Shown here one piece after another: positions 7,706 through 16,133 of a DNA stretch of 64,000 nt. The stretch is from NCBI GenBank assembly GCA_910584345.1, contig CAJTZX010000010.1, forward strand, positions 1 to 64,000, read 5' to 3'. The translations under genes and the position numbers were made by a program. Each line of letters starts with the position of its first letter. Positions within the stretch are counted from its first letter, which is position 1. The stretch comes from an uncultured Eubacterium sp. (GTDB lineage Bacteria; Bacillota; Clostridia; Lachnospirales; Lachnospiraceae). Under the pieces are notes generated by a model, which saw only the letters and a list, made by a program, of their open reading frames with translations, did no database searches and had not been told where the DNA came from.

Positions 7706-8281
7706 TTATTTTCCAGATTTATTTTTTCCTGTTGCACGAGTATCTTTTTTGTTGTTGTCTGTTCCGGCACTACGATTTTTCTTGTCTGTGCTGCCTGTTG
7801 TGTTATCTGTTCCTGTCGTAGCATTGTCTGTCACGTCTTTTCCTGCTGTACCGTTTCCTGCCGCACCTGTATTATTTGTTGTGCCCGTTCCGGCAGTTCC
7901 ATTGGCGTCTGTACCATTTGTTGTGCCTGTTCCAGCAGTTCCGTTAGCGCCCGTACCATTGTTAGTCGTGCCTGCTTCATTGCCATTATTTCCATTACCA
8001 TCTGTTAAGTCCTCCACGCCATCCATGACATCATCTCCGATATCTTCAGCTCCATCGATCATATCATCTGCAACATTCCCATTATTGTTGTTATTATCTG
8101 TACCATTTGTAACAGAGTTCGTGTTATCATTCACTCCGTCATCTACAGCGCTGTTTGTACCGTTTGTACGATCCGATTCATTATTTTGCGTAGTACTGTT
8201 TTGTTCATCTTTTGTTGTACCACATCCGACAACAACGGTCAGTGCCAGTGCTGTCAAAAATCCTAACATTAATTTTTTCAT
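7706..8281 (-). CDS. Asn/Thr/Gly-rich low-complexity lipoprotein
   Basis: 191 aa. Residues 1-20 are a lipoprotein signal ending VVVGC (lipidated Cys20). The mature part is almost entirely low complexity: N/T/G/D-rich with 14-residue repeats such as NGTAGTGTTN and a Lys-rich end (KKDTRATGKNKSGK). No folded domain is recognisable. It is the last gene of the spoVAD-spoVAE minus-strand run (84 bp after spoVAE) with a terminator behind it, so it is probably co-transcribed. Expression in the forespore and a place on the spore inner membrane or germination apparatus are inferences from context only. Confidence 0.75.
   Translation of the reverse strand: MKKLMLGFLTALALTVVVGCGTTKDEQNSTTQNNESDRTNGTNSAVDDGVNDNTNSVTNGTDNNNNNGNVADDMIDGAEDIGDDVMDGVEDLTDGNGNNGNEAGTTNNGTGANGTAGTGTTNGTDANGTAGTGTTNNTGAAGNGTAGKDVTDNATTGTDNTTGSTDKKNRSAGTDNNKKDTRATGKNKSGK
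7881..7964. repeat. 42-bp tandem repeat inside the lipoprotein gene
   Basis: Two imperfect copies of a 42-bp unit (starting at 7881 and 7923) encode the 14-residue Asn/Gly/Thr repeats. Such repeats can change copy number without a frameshift. Confidence 0.6.
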
Positions 8282-8365
8282 ACTGTTGTCTCCTTTTTAC
8301 TCATGGTATAGTCATCCGATGACCGGATGAAAATTATTGTCTCCATCAGACAGCAAACTATACAT

Positions 8366-8722
8366 TTATTTACGCATCTTTGGCTGGAAAATGAGAGAAG
8401 CCAGATAGCCAAGTACAAGCGCACCCGAAACACCTACTGCACAGGACGTAAATCCGCCCATAAAAAGCCCGATAAAACCATTTTGGTCTATAGCTTCCCG
8501 CATCCCCTTCCAAAGCAGATTGCCAAATCCTAACAACGGGACACTGGCGCCTGCTCCGGCATACTCCATAAGCGGTTCATAGATCCCGATTGCTCCAAGC
8601 ACCGTTCCGGTACATACAAGCGTAACCATAATACGCCCCGGGAGCATTTTTGTTTTTTCCATTAATATTTGAGCAAGCGCGCAAATCAGCCCGCCGACCC
8701 AAAAAGCATTGATATAATCCAT
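8366..8722 (-). CDS. spoVAE: Stage V sporulation protein AE
   Basis: 118 aa, the SpoVAEb type. Small inner-membrane protein with about three or four hydrophobic segments (for example AFWVGGLICALAQIL and FIGLFMGGFTSCAVGVSGAL). With SpoVAC and SpoVAD it forms the channel that moves Ca2+-dipicolinic acid into the forespore and out at germination. The conserved EPLMEYAGAGASVPLLGFG stretch is present. It lies 91 bp downstream of spoVAD on the same strand, and the gap contains a perfect 10-bp inverted repeat. Length is normal. Confidence 0.93.
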   Translation of the reverse strand: MDYINAFWVGGLICALAQILMEKTKMLPGRIMVTLVCTGTVLGAIGIYEPLMEYAGAGASVPLLGFGNLLWKGMREAIDQNGFIGLFMGGFTSCAVGVSGALVLGYLASLIFQPKMRK

Positions 8723-8752
8723 TTGAAAATCTCCCTTCTGTCCACTTTATTT

Positions 8753-8783
8753 GTAACAGTTCAAAAACCCATGGAACTGTTAC
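8753..8783. repeat. GTAACAGTTC inverted repeat between spoVAD and spoVAE
   Basis: GTAACAGTTC (8753-8762) and GAACTGTTAC (8774-8783) form a perfect 10-bp stem with an 11-nt loop containing CCCAT. It is the clearest member of the dispersed repeat family and lies inside a presumed operon, so it could act as an mRNA processing or attenuation site. Confidence 0.75.
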
Positions 8784-8813
8784 CTTTTTTTCTCATTCAT
8801 CTTATTGATTCAC

Positions 8814-9827
8814 TTATTCGTTATACTCAATCACCACTCCATGAGCCGTTCCCGGTACATTCTGACCTTCATTAAAGCTCACCTGTGAAAGCATTGCCCC
8901 AGTAGGCACAAATAAAATCCTTTTCATACTCCCAGATTCTATCTGCGGCAAAAAATGAGCGCTTAGAGTCGTTGCAGAACATCCGCAGCCCGAACCGCCT
9001 GACTGGGTTCCCTGCTCTTCTTTGTCAAAAATTTCAATTCCGCAATCTGTATGATTGCTGCTGATATCGTATCCTTCATCTTTTACAAGTTTCCATAAAA
9101 TTTCCTGTCCAACGTAACCAAGATCACCTGTAATAATCAAATCATAATCTTTGGGCGTACGTCCAAAATCTAGAAAGTTCTGGACAATCAACTTTGCCGC
9201 TGCCGGAGCCATTGCCGCTCCCATATTCATCGAATCCCGAATCCCATAGTCAGTAATCACTCCGGTTGTGATTCCCGTAATTTTAGCCTTTCCCCCGCTT
9301 TTTCCAAGTACAAACGCCCCACTGCCGGTAACCGTCCAAGTCGCTGACAACGGGCGCTGATTGGCATATTCCACCGGAAAACGAAACTGTTTTTCTGCAC
9401 TGGCAAAATGGCTGGATGTAATCGCCATCACATAATCCGCATATCCTGCAGCCACACACATTGCTCCCAAAGACAAAGCCTCTCCGCATGTCGAACAGGC
9501 TCCGTATAGTCCAAACAGCGGTATCTCATAATTCATCAGTCCAAAAGATGTAGCAATTGTCTGCCCTAACAAATCACCTGCAAATATATAACGGATATCT
9601 TGCGGTTTTAAAGCTGCCTTACCCATCGCGAGCGCGGCTGCTTCCTTTTGCATAGTGCTTTCTGATTCCTCCCAGGAATCCTCGCCAAACTTATCGCTGC
9701 TGCACACCATATCAAATAACTTACCAAGCGGCCCTTCTCCCTCCTTTTTCCCTACTACGGATGCACTGCTTAAAATAAAAGGAGCCTCCGCAAACCGGAG
9801 GCTCTGACTTCCCATCTGCTGTGTCAT
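8814..9827 (-). CDS. spoVAD: Stage V sporulation protein AD
   Basis: 337 aa, thiolase-like fold. In sporulation it is a soluble, membrane-associated DPA-binding subunit of the SpoVA channel. Seen: the FGLYGACSTCGEALSLGA segment, where the thiolase active-site Cys would lie, FVLGKSGGKAKITGITTG, the ITGDLGYVGQEIL motif and the GSGCGCSATTLSAHFLP tail typical of SpoVAD. ATG 9827 follows AAGGAG. It heads the run spoVAD-spoVAE-lipoprotein. spoVAC, which normally precedes it, is absent; instead a truncated ATPase gene lies upstream. A long hairpin occupies its leader. Confidence 0.95.
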   Translation of the reverse strand: MTQQMGSQSLRFAEAPFILSSASVVGKKEGEGPLGKLFDMVCSSDKFGEDSWEESESTMQKEAAALAMGKAALKPQDIRYIFAGDLLGQTIATSFGLMNYEIPLFGLYGACSTCGEALSLGAMCVAAGYADYVMAITSSHFASAEKQFRFPVEYANQRPLSATWTVTGSGAFVLGKSGGKAKITGITTGVITDYGIRDSMNMGAAMAPAAAKLIVQNFLDFGRTPKDYDLIITGDLGYVGQEILWKLVKDEGYDISSNHTDCGIEIFDKEEQGTQSGGSGCGCSATTLSAHFLPQIESGSMKRILFVPTGAMLSQVSFNEGQNVPGTAHGVVIEYNE

Positions 9828-9846
9828 ACTGATTCTCCTTTTTTAT

Positions 9847-9884
9847 GACGAATCGCAGGCGGAACGTTCCACCTGACTTTCGTC
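9847..9884 (-). promoter_or_regulatory. Hairpin in the spoVAD leader
   Basis: CAGGCGGAAC/GTTCCACCTG (9856-9875) is a 20-bp palindrome with one mismatched pair, flanked by GACGA (9847-9851) and TCGTC (9880-9884), which extend the stem. It lies about 20-57 bases upstream of the spoVAD start codon. There is no T-run, so it is not a normal terminator. A DNA-binding site or RNA structure is possible. Confidence 0.5.
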
Positions 9885-9955
9885 TGTCTTAATCTCAGTA
9901 TTCCCAGCCAAGGGTATTTTATGTATATTCTATTTATTTTTGATATCAGTTTGCC

Positions 9956-10837
9956 TTATATTTTGAAATCAAATGCCAAAGCAATTTCCGCATTATTGGT
10001 TGGATCATAAAGTTCCTCGCTCTGTTCACCAAGAACGATATCCCGAAAATAGAAATCACGTAAATTATTATGATCTTTTAGATTTGTCATCCTAATATAC
10101 CTTTTTACAGGATTTGTTGTCGTAAATGCGAGAAATCCCCTGTCAAGCGTTTCCAATGGACGAAGATTATGCGATGTAAAAATAAGCTGTCCTTTCCCCT
10201 TTGTAGAAATAATTCGAAGAATTTCTCCCAGCAGATATTCAAATACACCTGCATCCAATTCATCAACTGCGACTGTAATGGATGACTGGTTATAGATGAC
10301 TATAAGCAGCTGAAGAATAGAAATAATCTTTTTTATACCTTCGGATTCGTACTTTAAAGGAATCTCTTTTCTATTTTTTAAAGACATAAATTGAATCCTG
10401 CTGCCTGTTTTACCATTTTCCAATAATTGTGTGCCAAGCTCTTTGACTGAAATCGTCAATCCCGGAACAATTTGTACTAAAACAGCGTTCATATCACAGA
10501 TGACTTTATCAACGATTTCTACCGTTTCCTTTGGAATAACGACAGGTGATTCCAGGGGAAGCATCATCTGCCCCACAGCACTGCTATTTTCATCTTCGTA
10601 TTTGAATGCTAACGGTAGTGCGTTCATACTAATCATTCCTGTATTGGCTGTATGAATAACAAAAAACTCATAATTTCCAAAATAAACCAGACTTTCCAAA
10701 AGCGTCAAATAACGCATATATTCGATATCTGTGTTCCTCTGTGAACGTTGTTTTCTTATCACATTTAATAACTCTCTGGAAAAAATAAAAGATCTGGAAG
10801 TTTTTAAAGCCATCTTTTTTGCTACGAGCAATTCCAT
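9956..10837 (-). pseudogene. AAA/ABC-type ATPase, 5'-truncated (Walker A missing)
   Basis: 293 codons. The C-terminal half carries the ATPase signature region YESEGIKKIISILQLL, a Walker B SSITVAVDELDAGVFE and an H-loop LIFTSHN, like AAA_15/AAA_21 (OLD-like) ATPases found in defence or phage-resistance loci. No P-loop is present, and the region upstream (10838-10968) shows no coherent continuation in any frame. The start at 10837 is therefore arbitrary and the gene is probably a remnant. Its place upstream of spoVAD, where spoVAC is expected, suggests insertion or replacement. It could be misread if the N-terminus uses a frame I failed to see. Confidence 0.55.
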
Positions 10838-10968
10838 AATTCAAATTATCAAATTCTATGAAATGACGTTGTTCACACGTTTGAAGATCGCAGTAACAAA
10901 ATCCGGCACATGACTGTGCACTTTTTATGAAAAGCCTGCCTGCAGCCAACGCCGGATTCTTTCTATTT

Positions 10969-11811
10969 TTATACTCCAGAATACGCCGCAAATCCCGCAT
11001 CTATCGGAAGTACCACACCTGTGATAGCACTGGCTGCTTCTTCATCGCACAGGAAAAATACACCGCCCAGCAGCTCTTCTCCTTCTACAAAACGTCCCAT
11101 TGGTGTTCCGTTTAAAATTTTATTAGAACGCGCAGTCGGTGTTCCGTCTTCTTGAAACAACAAAGAACGGTTCTGATTCGAAACAAGAAACCCTGGCGCA
11201 ATCGCGTTGCATCGGATGCCTGTTCCGGCAAAATGCGTCGCAAGCCACTGTGTAAAGTTAGATACTGCAGCTTTCGCCGCGGAATATGCCGGAATTTTTG
11301 TAAGTGGAATATACGCATTCATAGAAGAAATATTCAAAATACATCCATACTTTTTATCAACCATATCTTTTGCAAAAACCTGTGTCGGAAGGAGTGTTCC
11401 TTGAAAATTGAGCTTAAATACAAAATCCACACCGGCCGCATCCAGATCAAAAAACGTCTTTTGTCCCGCAGATGCTTCATGCTGATACTCATTATCTGTC
11501 GTAGCTCTTGGGTTGTTGCCGCCCGCTCCATTGATTAAAATATCACATGGGCCAAGCTCTTTTAATATGCGTGTATGCACTTCCTCCAGCGCTTTTGTTT
11601 CCAGAACATTTGCCCGGTATCCTTTGCATATCATGCCCTCCTCTGTGCACTCTTCTTCCAGCTTTTTGACCGCCTCTTCATTTAAGTCAAGCGCTGCCAC
11701 CTTTGCACCTGCCTGTGCAAACGCCTTTGCCATCGTCCCGCAGAGAATACCACCTGCCCCGGTAACTACAACCACCTTGCCTGAAAAATCAATATTAAAT
11801 GGTAACTTCAT
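10969..11811 (-). CDS. SDR-family oxidoreductase, probable D-mannonate oxidoreductase
   Basis: 280 aa. Classical short-chain dehydrogenase: NAD(P)-binding glycine motif TGAGGILCG near residue 19, NGAGGNNPR (NAG-like), ISSMNAYIP catalytic Ser and YSAAK catalytic Tyr/Lys. The insert between residues about 100 and 130 and the end DEEAASAITGVVLPIDAGF match the SDR-type UxuB group, which interconverts D-mannonate and D-fructuronate in hexuronate catabolism. No other uxu/uxa gene is adjacent, so substrate identity is inferred. It is transcribed divergently from aroC. The second-best call is gluconate 5-dehydrogenase-like. Confidence 0.8.
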   Translation of the reverse strand: MKLPFNIDFSGKVVVVTGAGGILCGTMAKAFAQAGAKVAALDLNEEAVKKLEEECTEEGMICKGYRANVLETKALEEVHTRILKELGPCDILINGAGGNNPRATTDNEYQHEASAGQKTFFDLDAAGVDFVFKLNFQGTLLPTQVFAKDMVDKKYGCILNISSMNAYIPLTKIPAYSAAKAAVSNFTQWLATHFAGTGIRCNAIAPGFLVSNQNRSLLFQEDGTPTARSNKILNGTPMGRFVEGEELLGGVFFLCDEEAASAITGVVLPIDAGFAAYSGV

Positions 11812-11883
11812 CTTTTTTCTCCTTATTTTATCTTATTTCTAAAAACAGTAACCTGTTACAAAAACAGATCCATTATTAACAGC

Positions 11884-11912
11884 TTGAAATATGGTGAATC
11901 TTGCCATATAAT
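11884..11912 (+). promoter_or_regulatory. Promoter of aroC
   Basis: TTGAAA (11884-11889), 17-bp spacer, TATAAT (11907-11912). Transcription would start at about 11919, leaving a leader of about 75 nt. Confidence 0.75.
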
Positions 11913-11993
11913 AATTAGTATGTATCAACTGTTTTGGTTTATTCATCCATGATAAAATAAAATTTCATATAACATAGAAAGGGAATTGCATTT

Positions 11994-13103
11994 ATGTCAG
12001 GTTCAACATTTGGAAATTTATTTAAAATTACTACATGGGGAGAATCTCATGGTACCGGTGTCGGTGTTGTGATTGACGGCTGTCCTGCCGGAATGCCGCT
12101 TTGTGAAGAAGATATTCAAAACTATTTAAACCGCCGCAAACCCGGCCAGTCCAAATTCAGCACGCCGCGCAAGGAAGATGACGCTGTAGTCATCCAGTCC
12201 GGCATCTTTGAAGGGAAAACAACCGGAACCCCAATTTCTATGGCTGTCTACAATAAAAATCAACGTTCCCAGGATTACAGCGAAATCGCTTCCTACTACC
12301 GCCCGGGACATGCCGACTATACCTTCGATCAAAAATACGGTTTCCGTGATTACCGCGGTGGAGGCCGCTCCTCTGCACGGGAAACGATCGGACGTGTGGC
12401 TGGCGGCGCTGTCGCGGCAAAGCTGCTTAATATGCTTGGCATCCATTTTCTGACATATGTAAAAAGCATTGGGCCGATTGCCATTCACCCTTCACGCTTT
12501 GATGCCTCTGAGATTGAAAAACATCCGCTGCGGATGCCAGATGCTACTGCCGCATTGGAAGCACAAAACTATCTGGATAATTGCATGAAATCTCAAAACT
12601 CCTCCGGCGGAATCGTAGAATGTATTATGAAAGGCGTTCCTGCAGGGATCGGAGAACCTGTTTTTCGAAAACTGGACAGTGAACTGGCAAGAGCTGTTTT
12701 TTCGATTGGCGCTGTAAAAGGCTTTGAAATCGGGGACGGATTTGAGGCGGCACGCGCTACCGGATTGGAAAATAACGACAGTTTTTATTATGATAAAGAA
12801 GGAAAGATTTGCAAAAAGACCAACCATGCCGGAGGTATCCTTGGAGGAATCAGTGACGGTTCCGATATTATTTTACGTGCTGCTTTCAAACCTACCCCTT
12901 CCATCAGCGCCGCCCAGGAGACAATCAGCAGAGATGGAAAAAATATAACCGTCCAAGTCAAAGGACGTCACGACCCGGTCATTGTTCCAAGAGCTGTTGT
13001 CGTTGTAGAAGCTATGGCTGCTCTGACGTTAGCAGATCTGATGCTGGAAAATATCGGCACACGGACGGACTCTGTTTTAGACTATTATAAAAAGCAATCT
13101 TAA
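11994..13103 (+). CDS. aroC: Chorismate synthase
   Basis: 369 aa. Converts 5-enolpyruvylshikimate-3-phosphate to chorismate with reduced FMN, the last shikimate step. The signatures are complete: GESHGTGVGVVIDGCPAG at the N-terminus, RPGHADYTFDQKYG and FRDYRGGGRSSARET in the middle, and GGISDGSDIILRAAFKPTPS and KGRHDPVIVPRAV at the C-terminus. ATG 11994 follows AAAGGGA. Single-gene unit with its own promoter; no other shikimate genes are in the window. Confidence 0.97.
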   Translation: MSGSTFGNLFKITTWGESHGTGVGVVIDGCPAGMPLCEEDIQNYLNRRKPGQSKFSTPRKEDDAVVIQSGIFEGKTTGTPISMAVYNKNQRSQDYSEIASYYRPGHADYTFDQKYGFRDYRGGGRSSARETIGRVAGGAVAAKLLNMLGIHFLTYVKSIGPIAIHPSRFDASEIEKHPLRMPDATAALEAQNYLDNCMKSQNSSGGIVECIMKGVPAGIGEPVFRKLDSELARAVFSIGAVKGFEIGDGFEAARATGLENNDSFYYDKEGKICKKTNHAGGILGGISDGSDIILRAAFKPTPSISAAQETISRDGKNITVQVKGRHDPVIVPRAVVVVEAMAALTLADLMLENIGTRTDSVLDYYKKQS

Positions 13104-13164
13104 TCAGTAACAGCTAAGAAACTGTTAAGAAATAACTACTGATATTGCTTGTTTTCTTAGATAA

Positions 13165-13215
13165 CACATCTCAAAATCTATACGTCATCTGAACCGTTAT
13201 GATCTTTGAGATGTG
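13165..13215 (+). terminator. Hairpin after aroC
   Basis: CACATCTCAAA (13165-13175) pairs with TTTGAGATGTG (13205-13215) around a 29-nt loop. No strong T-run follows, so termination is uncertain. A GTAACAG...CTGTTA variant of the dispersed repeat lies just before it at 13109-13129. Confidence 0.5.
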
Positions 13216-13288
13216 CCATTCGAACATTTTTCGGATTAAACGAGAACATCGTCTATGATTCTTCCATCATCCAAAACGCCAAAACACT

Positions 13289-14278
13289 TTATACATGCTC
13301 CACTTTCGTAATCTTACGCGCCTTACTGCAATAGTATCTGTAATTACCGACTGTTACCCATTGTCCGCTTACAATATAGCCGTTTTGATCGGCATAAAAC
13401 CGTTCACCATCTGCTGCAAATATTTCATCTCTCATTAATTCTCCATTCAGATTCGCATAGATTTTTTTACCAGATTTCAATGTATAAAATCCATCTCTGA
13501 CAATTGCACCTGATTTTTTTGCATAAAACAGCCTGCCTTTGACCCAAAACATCCGGTCTGTGACAACTGCTCCAAAATGATCGGCATATATTTTACTGCC
13601 TCTTTCTGTCATACAAAAACTATTCATTGCAATCGCGCCGGACAATTTTGCATAATACTGTGTTCCGTTCACACGGAAGCTTTTTCCTGCAATGAGTTCT
13701 CCATCACTCATCGCATATACGAGACTGCCTTTTGCTGTTTTGCAAAAACCATCTTTTGCAAGCGTATGATCTGACTTGGCATAATAACGTCTGCCATTTT
13801 TGCTAAGCGTTCGATCTGAGGCAAGCGTACCATCCCGATCTGCAAAAACTTTGTTTCCATTTTTCATCGTACAAAACTCGTTGACCGCAATCGAACCATC
13901 TTTTTTTGCATAATACTTTTTACCATCATATGTAATCATTTGCTCCCTGGCAACTATTCCTTCTTCATCCGCATAACACAATTCGCCTCCTACAAGGACA
14001 ACGAGCATATCATACGCAAATCCGCCATTACTGTCCATAATTTGTAAGGCCCCATCATCTCGCACCGTAATCGAATAAGTAATATCCTTAGCCCAGGAAT
14101 CTGTAATATTGGGAATCAGCACGTCATCTTCAAAATACCCCTCCTGATCCATCGCATATGCGGTCTCTAACAGTCGTATTTTCGGTATTTTAACCGGTAA
14201 TGCAAACAGCACAAGAGCTGCCGCCAATATGAGCAGCAGCCTGATGATAGTACCTGACTGTTTTTCTTCTTGTGTCAT
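13289..14278 (-). CDS. Membrane-anchored protein with choline-binding-like repeats
   Basis: 329 aa. One N-terminal membrane segment (LLLILAAALVLFALPV, about residues 14-30) with a short cytoplasmic tail and no signal cleavage site. Residues about 105-325 are nine or ten repeats of 20-22 residues alternating GRRYYAK-type and GSLVYAMSDGEL-type units, related to the cell-wall/choline-binding (CW_binding) repeats but with fewer Trp. The last unit is WVTVGNYRYYCSKARK. It is probably displayed outside the membrane and binds wall carbohydrate or teichoic acid. The mid-region NITDSWAKDITYSITV is not assigned. Upstream lies a very AT-rich repeat tract. Confidence 0.75.
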   Translation of the reverse strand: MTQEEKQSGTIIRLLLILAAALVLFALPVKIPKIRLLETAYAMDQEGYFEDDVLIPNITDSWAKDITYSITVRDDGALQIMDSNGGFAYDMLVVLVGGELCYADEEGIVAREQMITYDGKKYYAKKDGSIAVNEFCTMKNGNKVFADRDGTLASDRTLSKNGRRYYAKSDHTLAKDGFCKTAKGSLVYAMSDGELIAGKSFRVNGTQYYAKLSGAIAMNSFCMTERGSKIYADHFGAVVTDRMFWVKGRLFYAKKSGAIVRDGFYTLKSGKKIYANLNGELMRDEIFAADGERFYADQNGYIVSGQWVTVGNYRYYCSKARKITKVEHV

Positions 14279-14361
14279 AAAACATATCTCCTTTTTGAAA
14301 ATTTATTTTTCATATTATTTTGACTTTTGTGTTAAATAAATAAATTTTTTTATAACTTCCT

Positions 14362-14461
14362 TTTAATTATTTAAAATTTTTATTTCTAATAATTATTTTT
14401 TATAATTATATTTAATTATTTAAAATTTTTGTTTCAAACAACTATATTCTTTATAATTATA
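14362..14461. repeat. AT-rich tandem duplication (about 49-51 bp, two copies)
   Basis: Copies start at 14362 and 14411, each beginning TTTAATTATTTAAAATTTTT and ending TATAATTATA. The whole gap 14279-14484 is extremely AT-rich and holds no gene. It lies upstream of the repeat surface protein and may serve as its promoter/UP region. Confidence 0.7.
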
Positions 14462-14484
14462 TATATTTTTTATCTACATTATAT

Positions 14485-15186
14485 CTATAATTTCAATATA
14501 TTTTTGTCCCCAAACAGTACGCGATGTTTTTCTGTTTCATCAATTTCCACAAATTTACCCCGGCGGTCGTAATAAGTCAGCAAATCCGAATTATGCGCCA
14601 GACGCTTCGTTCCGTTCTGTGTTACCAGCCGCTCAATCTGCTTTAGATTTTTGGACTTTAATGCTGCATTTTTAACAGATTCTTCTAACCTGCTTTGTGC
14701 TTTTTGATGATCGATCGTCTCCAATTGTTCGGCTTCTTCTACCGATAATGGCTGTAATGGCGGCAAATTCCGGTCGATGTCGTCGACATCCTCAAGATTC
14801 ATTTCTGACAAATCTGACGTTTCTGATAAAATATCTTTTTCATTCTGCTCTTTCGTATGGTCAGACTCCCAAAAATTTTTCAGCCATTTTATTGCAGGTG
14901 CAAACAACTTGCGCAACACATCGGTCCAGGCCGCATCTTTTTTTGGGCCGAAAGACTCTGTTTCTATTTTCTGTCCTGTCTTACTGCCGGATAAATCCAA
15001 AATAACTCCAGTTTCTTTCTGTTTTGGCTGCGAAGTATTCTTTTTATGGACAGCCGGCGTCTTTTTCTTCGCCGCTTCCTGAAAACCCGGAGTATTCTCA
15101 TAAGCTCTTACTGCCGGATTTTTCTTCTTATTCTGAGTGCCTTCCTTAAAATCGTATCCGCCGTTTCCATTAATTTTATCAATCAT
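14485..15186 (-). CDS. Conserved hypothetical cytoplasmic protein (233 aa)
   Basis: No signal peptide or membrane segment. The first 90 residues are Lys/Asn/Thr-rich and probably disordered. A short amphipathic Trp-containing region (FAPAIKWLKNFWES) follows, then an acidic linker and a helical C-terminus. The end LAHNSDLLTYYDRRGKFVEI and HRVLFGDKNIL looks like a conserved motif. I do not recognise a named family. ATG 15186 has a Shine-Dalgarno-like GGCGG upstream. It lies 27 bp after the AlkD-like gene on the same strand. Confidence 0.65.
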   Translation of the reverse strand: MIDKINGNGGYDFKEGTQNKKKNPAVRAYENTPGFQEAAKKKTPAVHKKNTSQPKQKETGVILDLSGSKTGQKIETESFGPKKDAAWTDVLRKLFAPAIKWLKNFWESDHTKEQNEKDILSETSDLSEMNLEDVDDIDRNLPPLQPLSVEEAEQLETIDHQKAQSRLEESVKNAALKSKNLKQIERLVTQNGTKRLAHNSDLLTYYDRRGKFVEIDETEKHRVLFGDKNILKL

Positions 15187-15213
15187 TTTTTCACCGCCTT
15201 TCCAAATGCGAAT

Positions 15214-16068
15214 CTATTCTTTATAACTCCTTTTCAGGCTGCGTACGGTTTCCTTCCATTCCTTCGATACGCGATAAGATTCACATGTCTTCTGAATCGC
15301 TTTGTTATGTGTAAAATCATCCATCTTGTCTTTTTGAAGAAACTGATACGTCTGCTCAGGAAATTTTACAAAGCACATAGAAATAAGCCATGCCTGTGCC
15401 ATCTTCACATAATATCCATGATGATAAATCTTGTCACAGACTGCAAATATCTGCTGAATATGCTGTTCATCTACAAAATGATCGAGCATCGATACGAGTC
15501 CAAAGCGGATTCCATATTCCGAATCAGTCAAAATCCACTTGTTCAAATATTCCCACCAATCTTTTGACTGCTTTTTCATCCATTTATAGGTCAGACAGCA
15601 GCTATCACAAACACCCCAGCTGTCAATCACCGGAACAAATAAATCCAGCCATTCTTTTCGCTGTGCATCGTCCATTTTCGCATAACCGATCACCAGTCCG
15701 TACAGCATCTTTTCTTCATAACATAACTCAGCGCATATTCCATCAGATGGATTCTCACAGTTAAGTCCGCATGCTTTGCTATTTTGTATGGAACGATTCA
15801 TTTCATGCAAATATGTGTGCGCATCCGCTTTTGCAATCCACTTTGCCATTTCCCGCAATTTTGGTACCCGTACCCCTAAAATACCACTCACACCCGGCAG
15901 TAATTTAGCCTGAAATTCCTGATAATCGGGTTCTGCCGCCTGCTCCAGCTGGTTTCGTATTTCCTGCCTGTTTATCATTCCTGTGTTTTTCCTATATTGA
16001 TCTTTCTCGTATTCGCTTTTCCTGTCAGCTTTCCCTATATCGCTCTTTCTCATATCCGCTTTTCCCAT
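15214..16068 (-). CDS. DNA alkylation repair protein, AlkD-like HEAT-repeat glycosylase
   Basis: 284 aa from 16068, or about 254 from the internal ATG at 15978. The core (from INRQEIRNQLEQAAEPDY) is all-helical HEAT-like with VRVPKLREMAKWIAK, the SWGVCDSCC segment, WILTDSEYGIRFGLVSML and AQAWLISMCF, matching the DNA_alkylation (AlkD) family that excises N3/N7-alkyl purines without base flipping. The first 30 residues are Lys/Asp/Arg-rich degenerate repeats (GKADMRKSDIGKADRKS) encoded by short DNA repeats; they are unusual and may be untranslated. GGAAAGG precedes the 16068 start. Confidence 0.8.
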   Translation of the reverse strand: MGKADMRKSDIGKADRKSEYEKDQYRKNTGMINRQEIRNQLEQAAEPDYQEFQAKLLPGVSGILGVRVPKLREMAKWIAKADAHTYLHEMNRSIQNSKACGLNCENPSDGICAELCYEEKMLYGLVIGYAKMDDAQRKEWLDLFVPVIDSWGVCDSCCLTYKWMKKQSKDWWEYLNKWILTDSEYGIRFGLVSMLDHFVDEQHIQQIFAVCDKIYHHGYYVKMAQAWLISMCFVKFPEQTYQFLQKDKMDDFTHNKAIQKTCESYRVSKEWKETVRSLKRSYKE

Positions 16069-16094
16069 ATCGGCCTTTCCATCGCGAAGCGATT

Positions 16095-16117
16095 CGATGG
16101 GTTATCTAAACTGTTAC
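16095..16117 (-). repeat. Dispersed repeat copy (GTAACAGTTTAGATAACCCATCG)
   Basis: On the minus strand the core GTAACAGTTTAGATAACCC is followed by a hairpin CCATCG...CGATGG (about 16079-16100) upstream of the AlkD-like gene. It is the same family as the repeat at 8753-8783. Confidence 0.65.
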
Positions 16118-16133
16118 ATTCTTCGTTTATGAT

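Noticed and set aside
7584..8330. Long plus-strand open frame opposite the lipoprotein
   Set aside because: Val/Pro/Ser-only antisense of a low-complexity gene; no ribosome site, and it overlaps a terminator.
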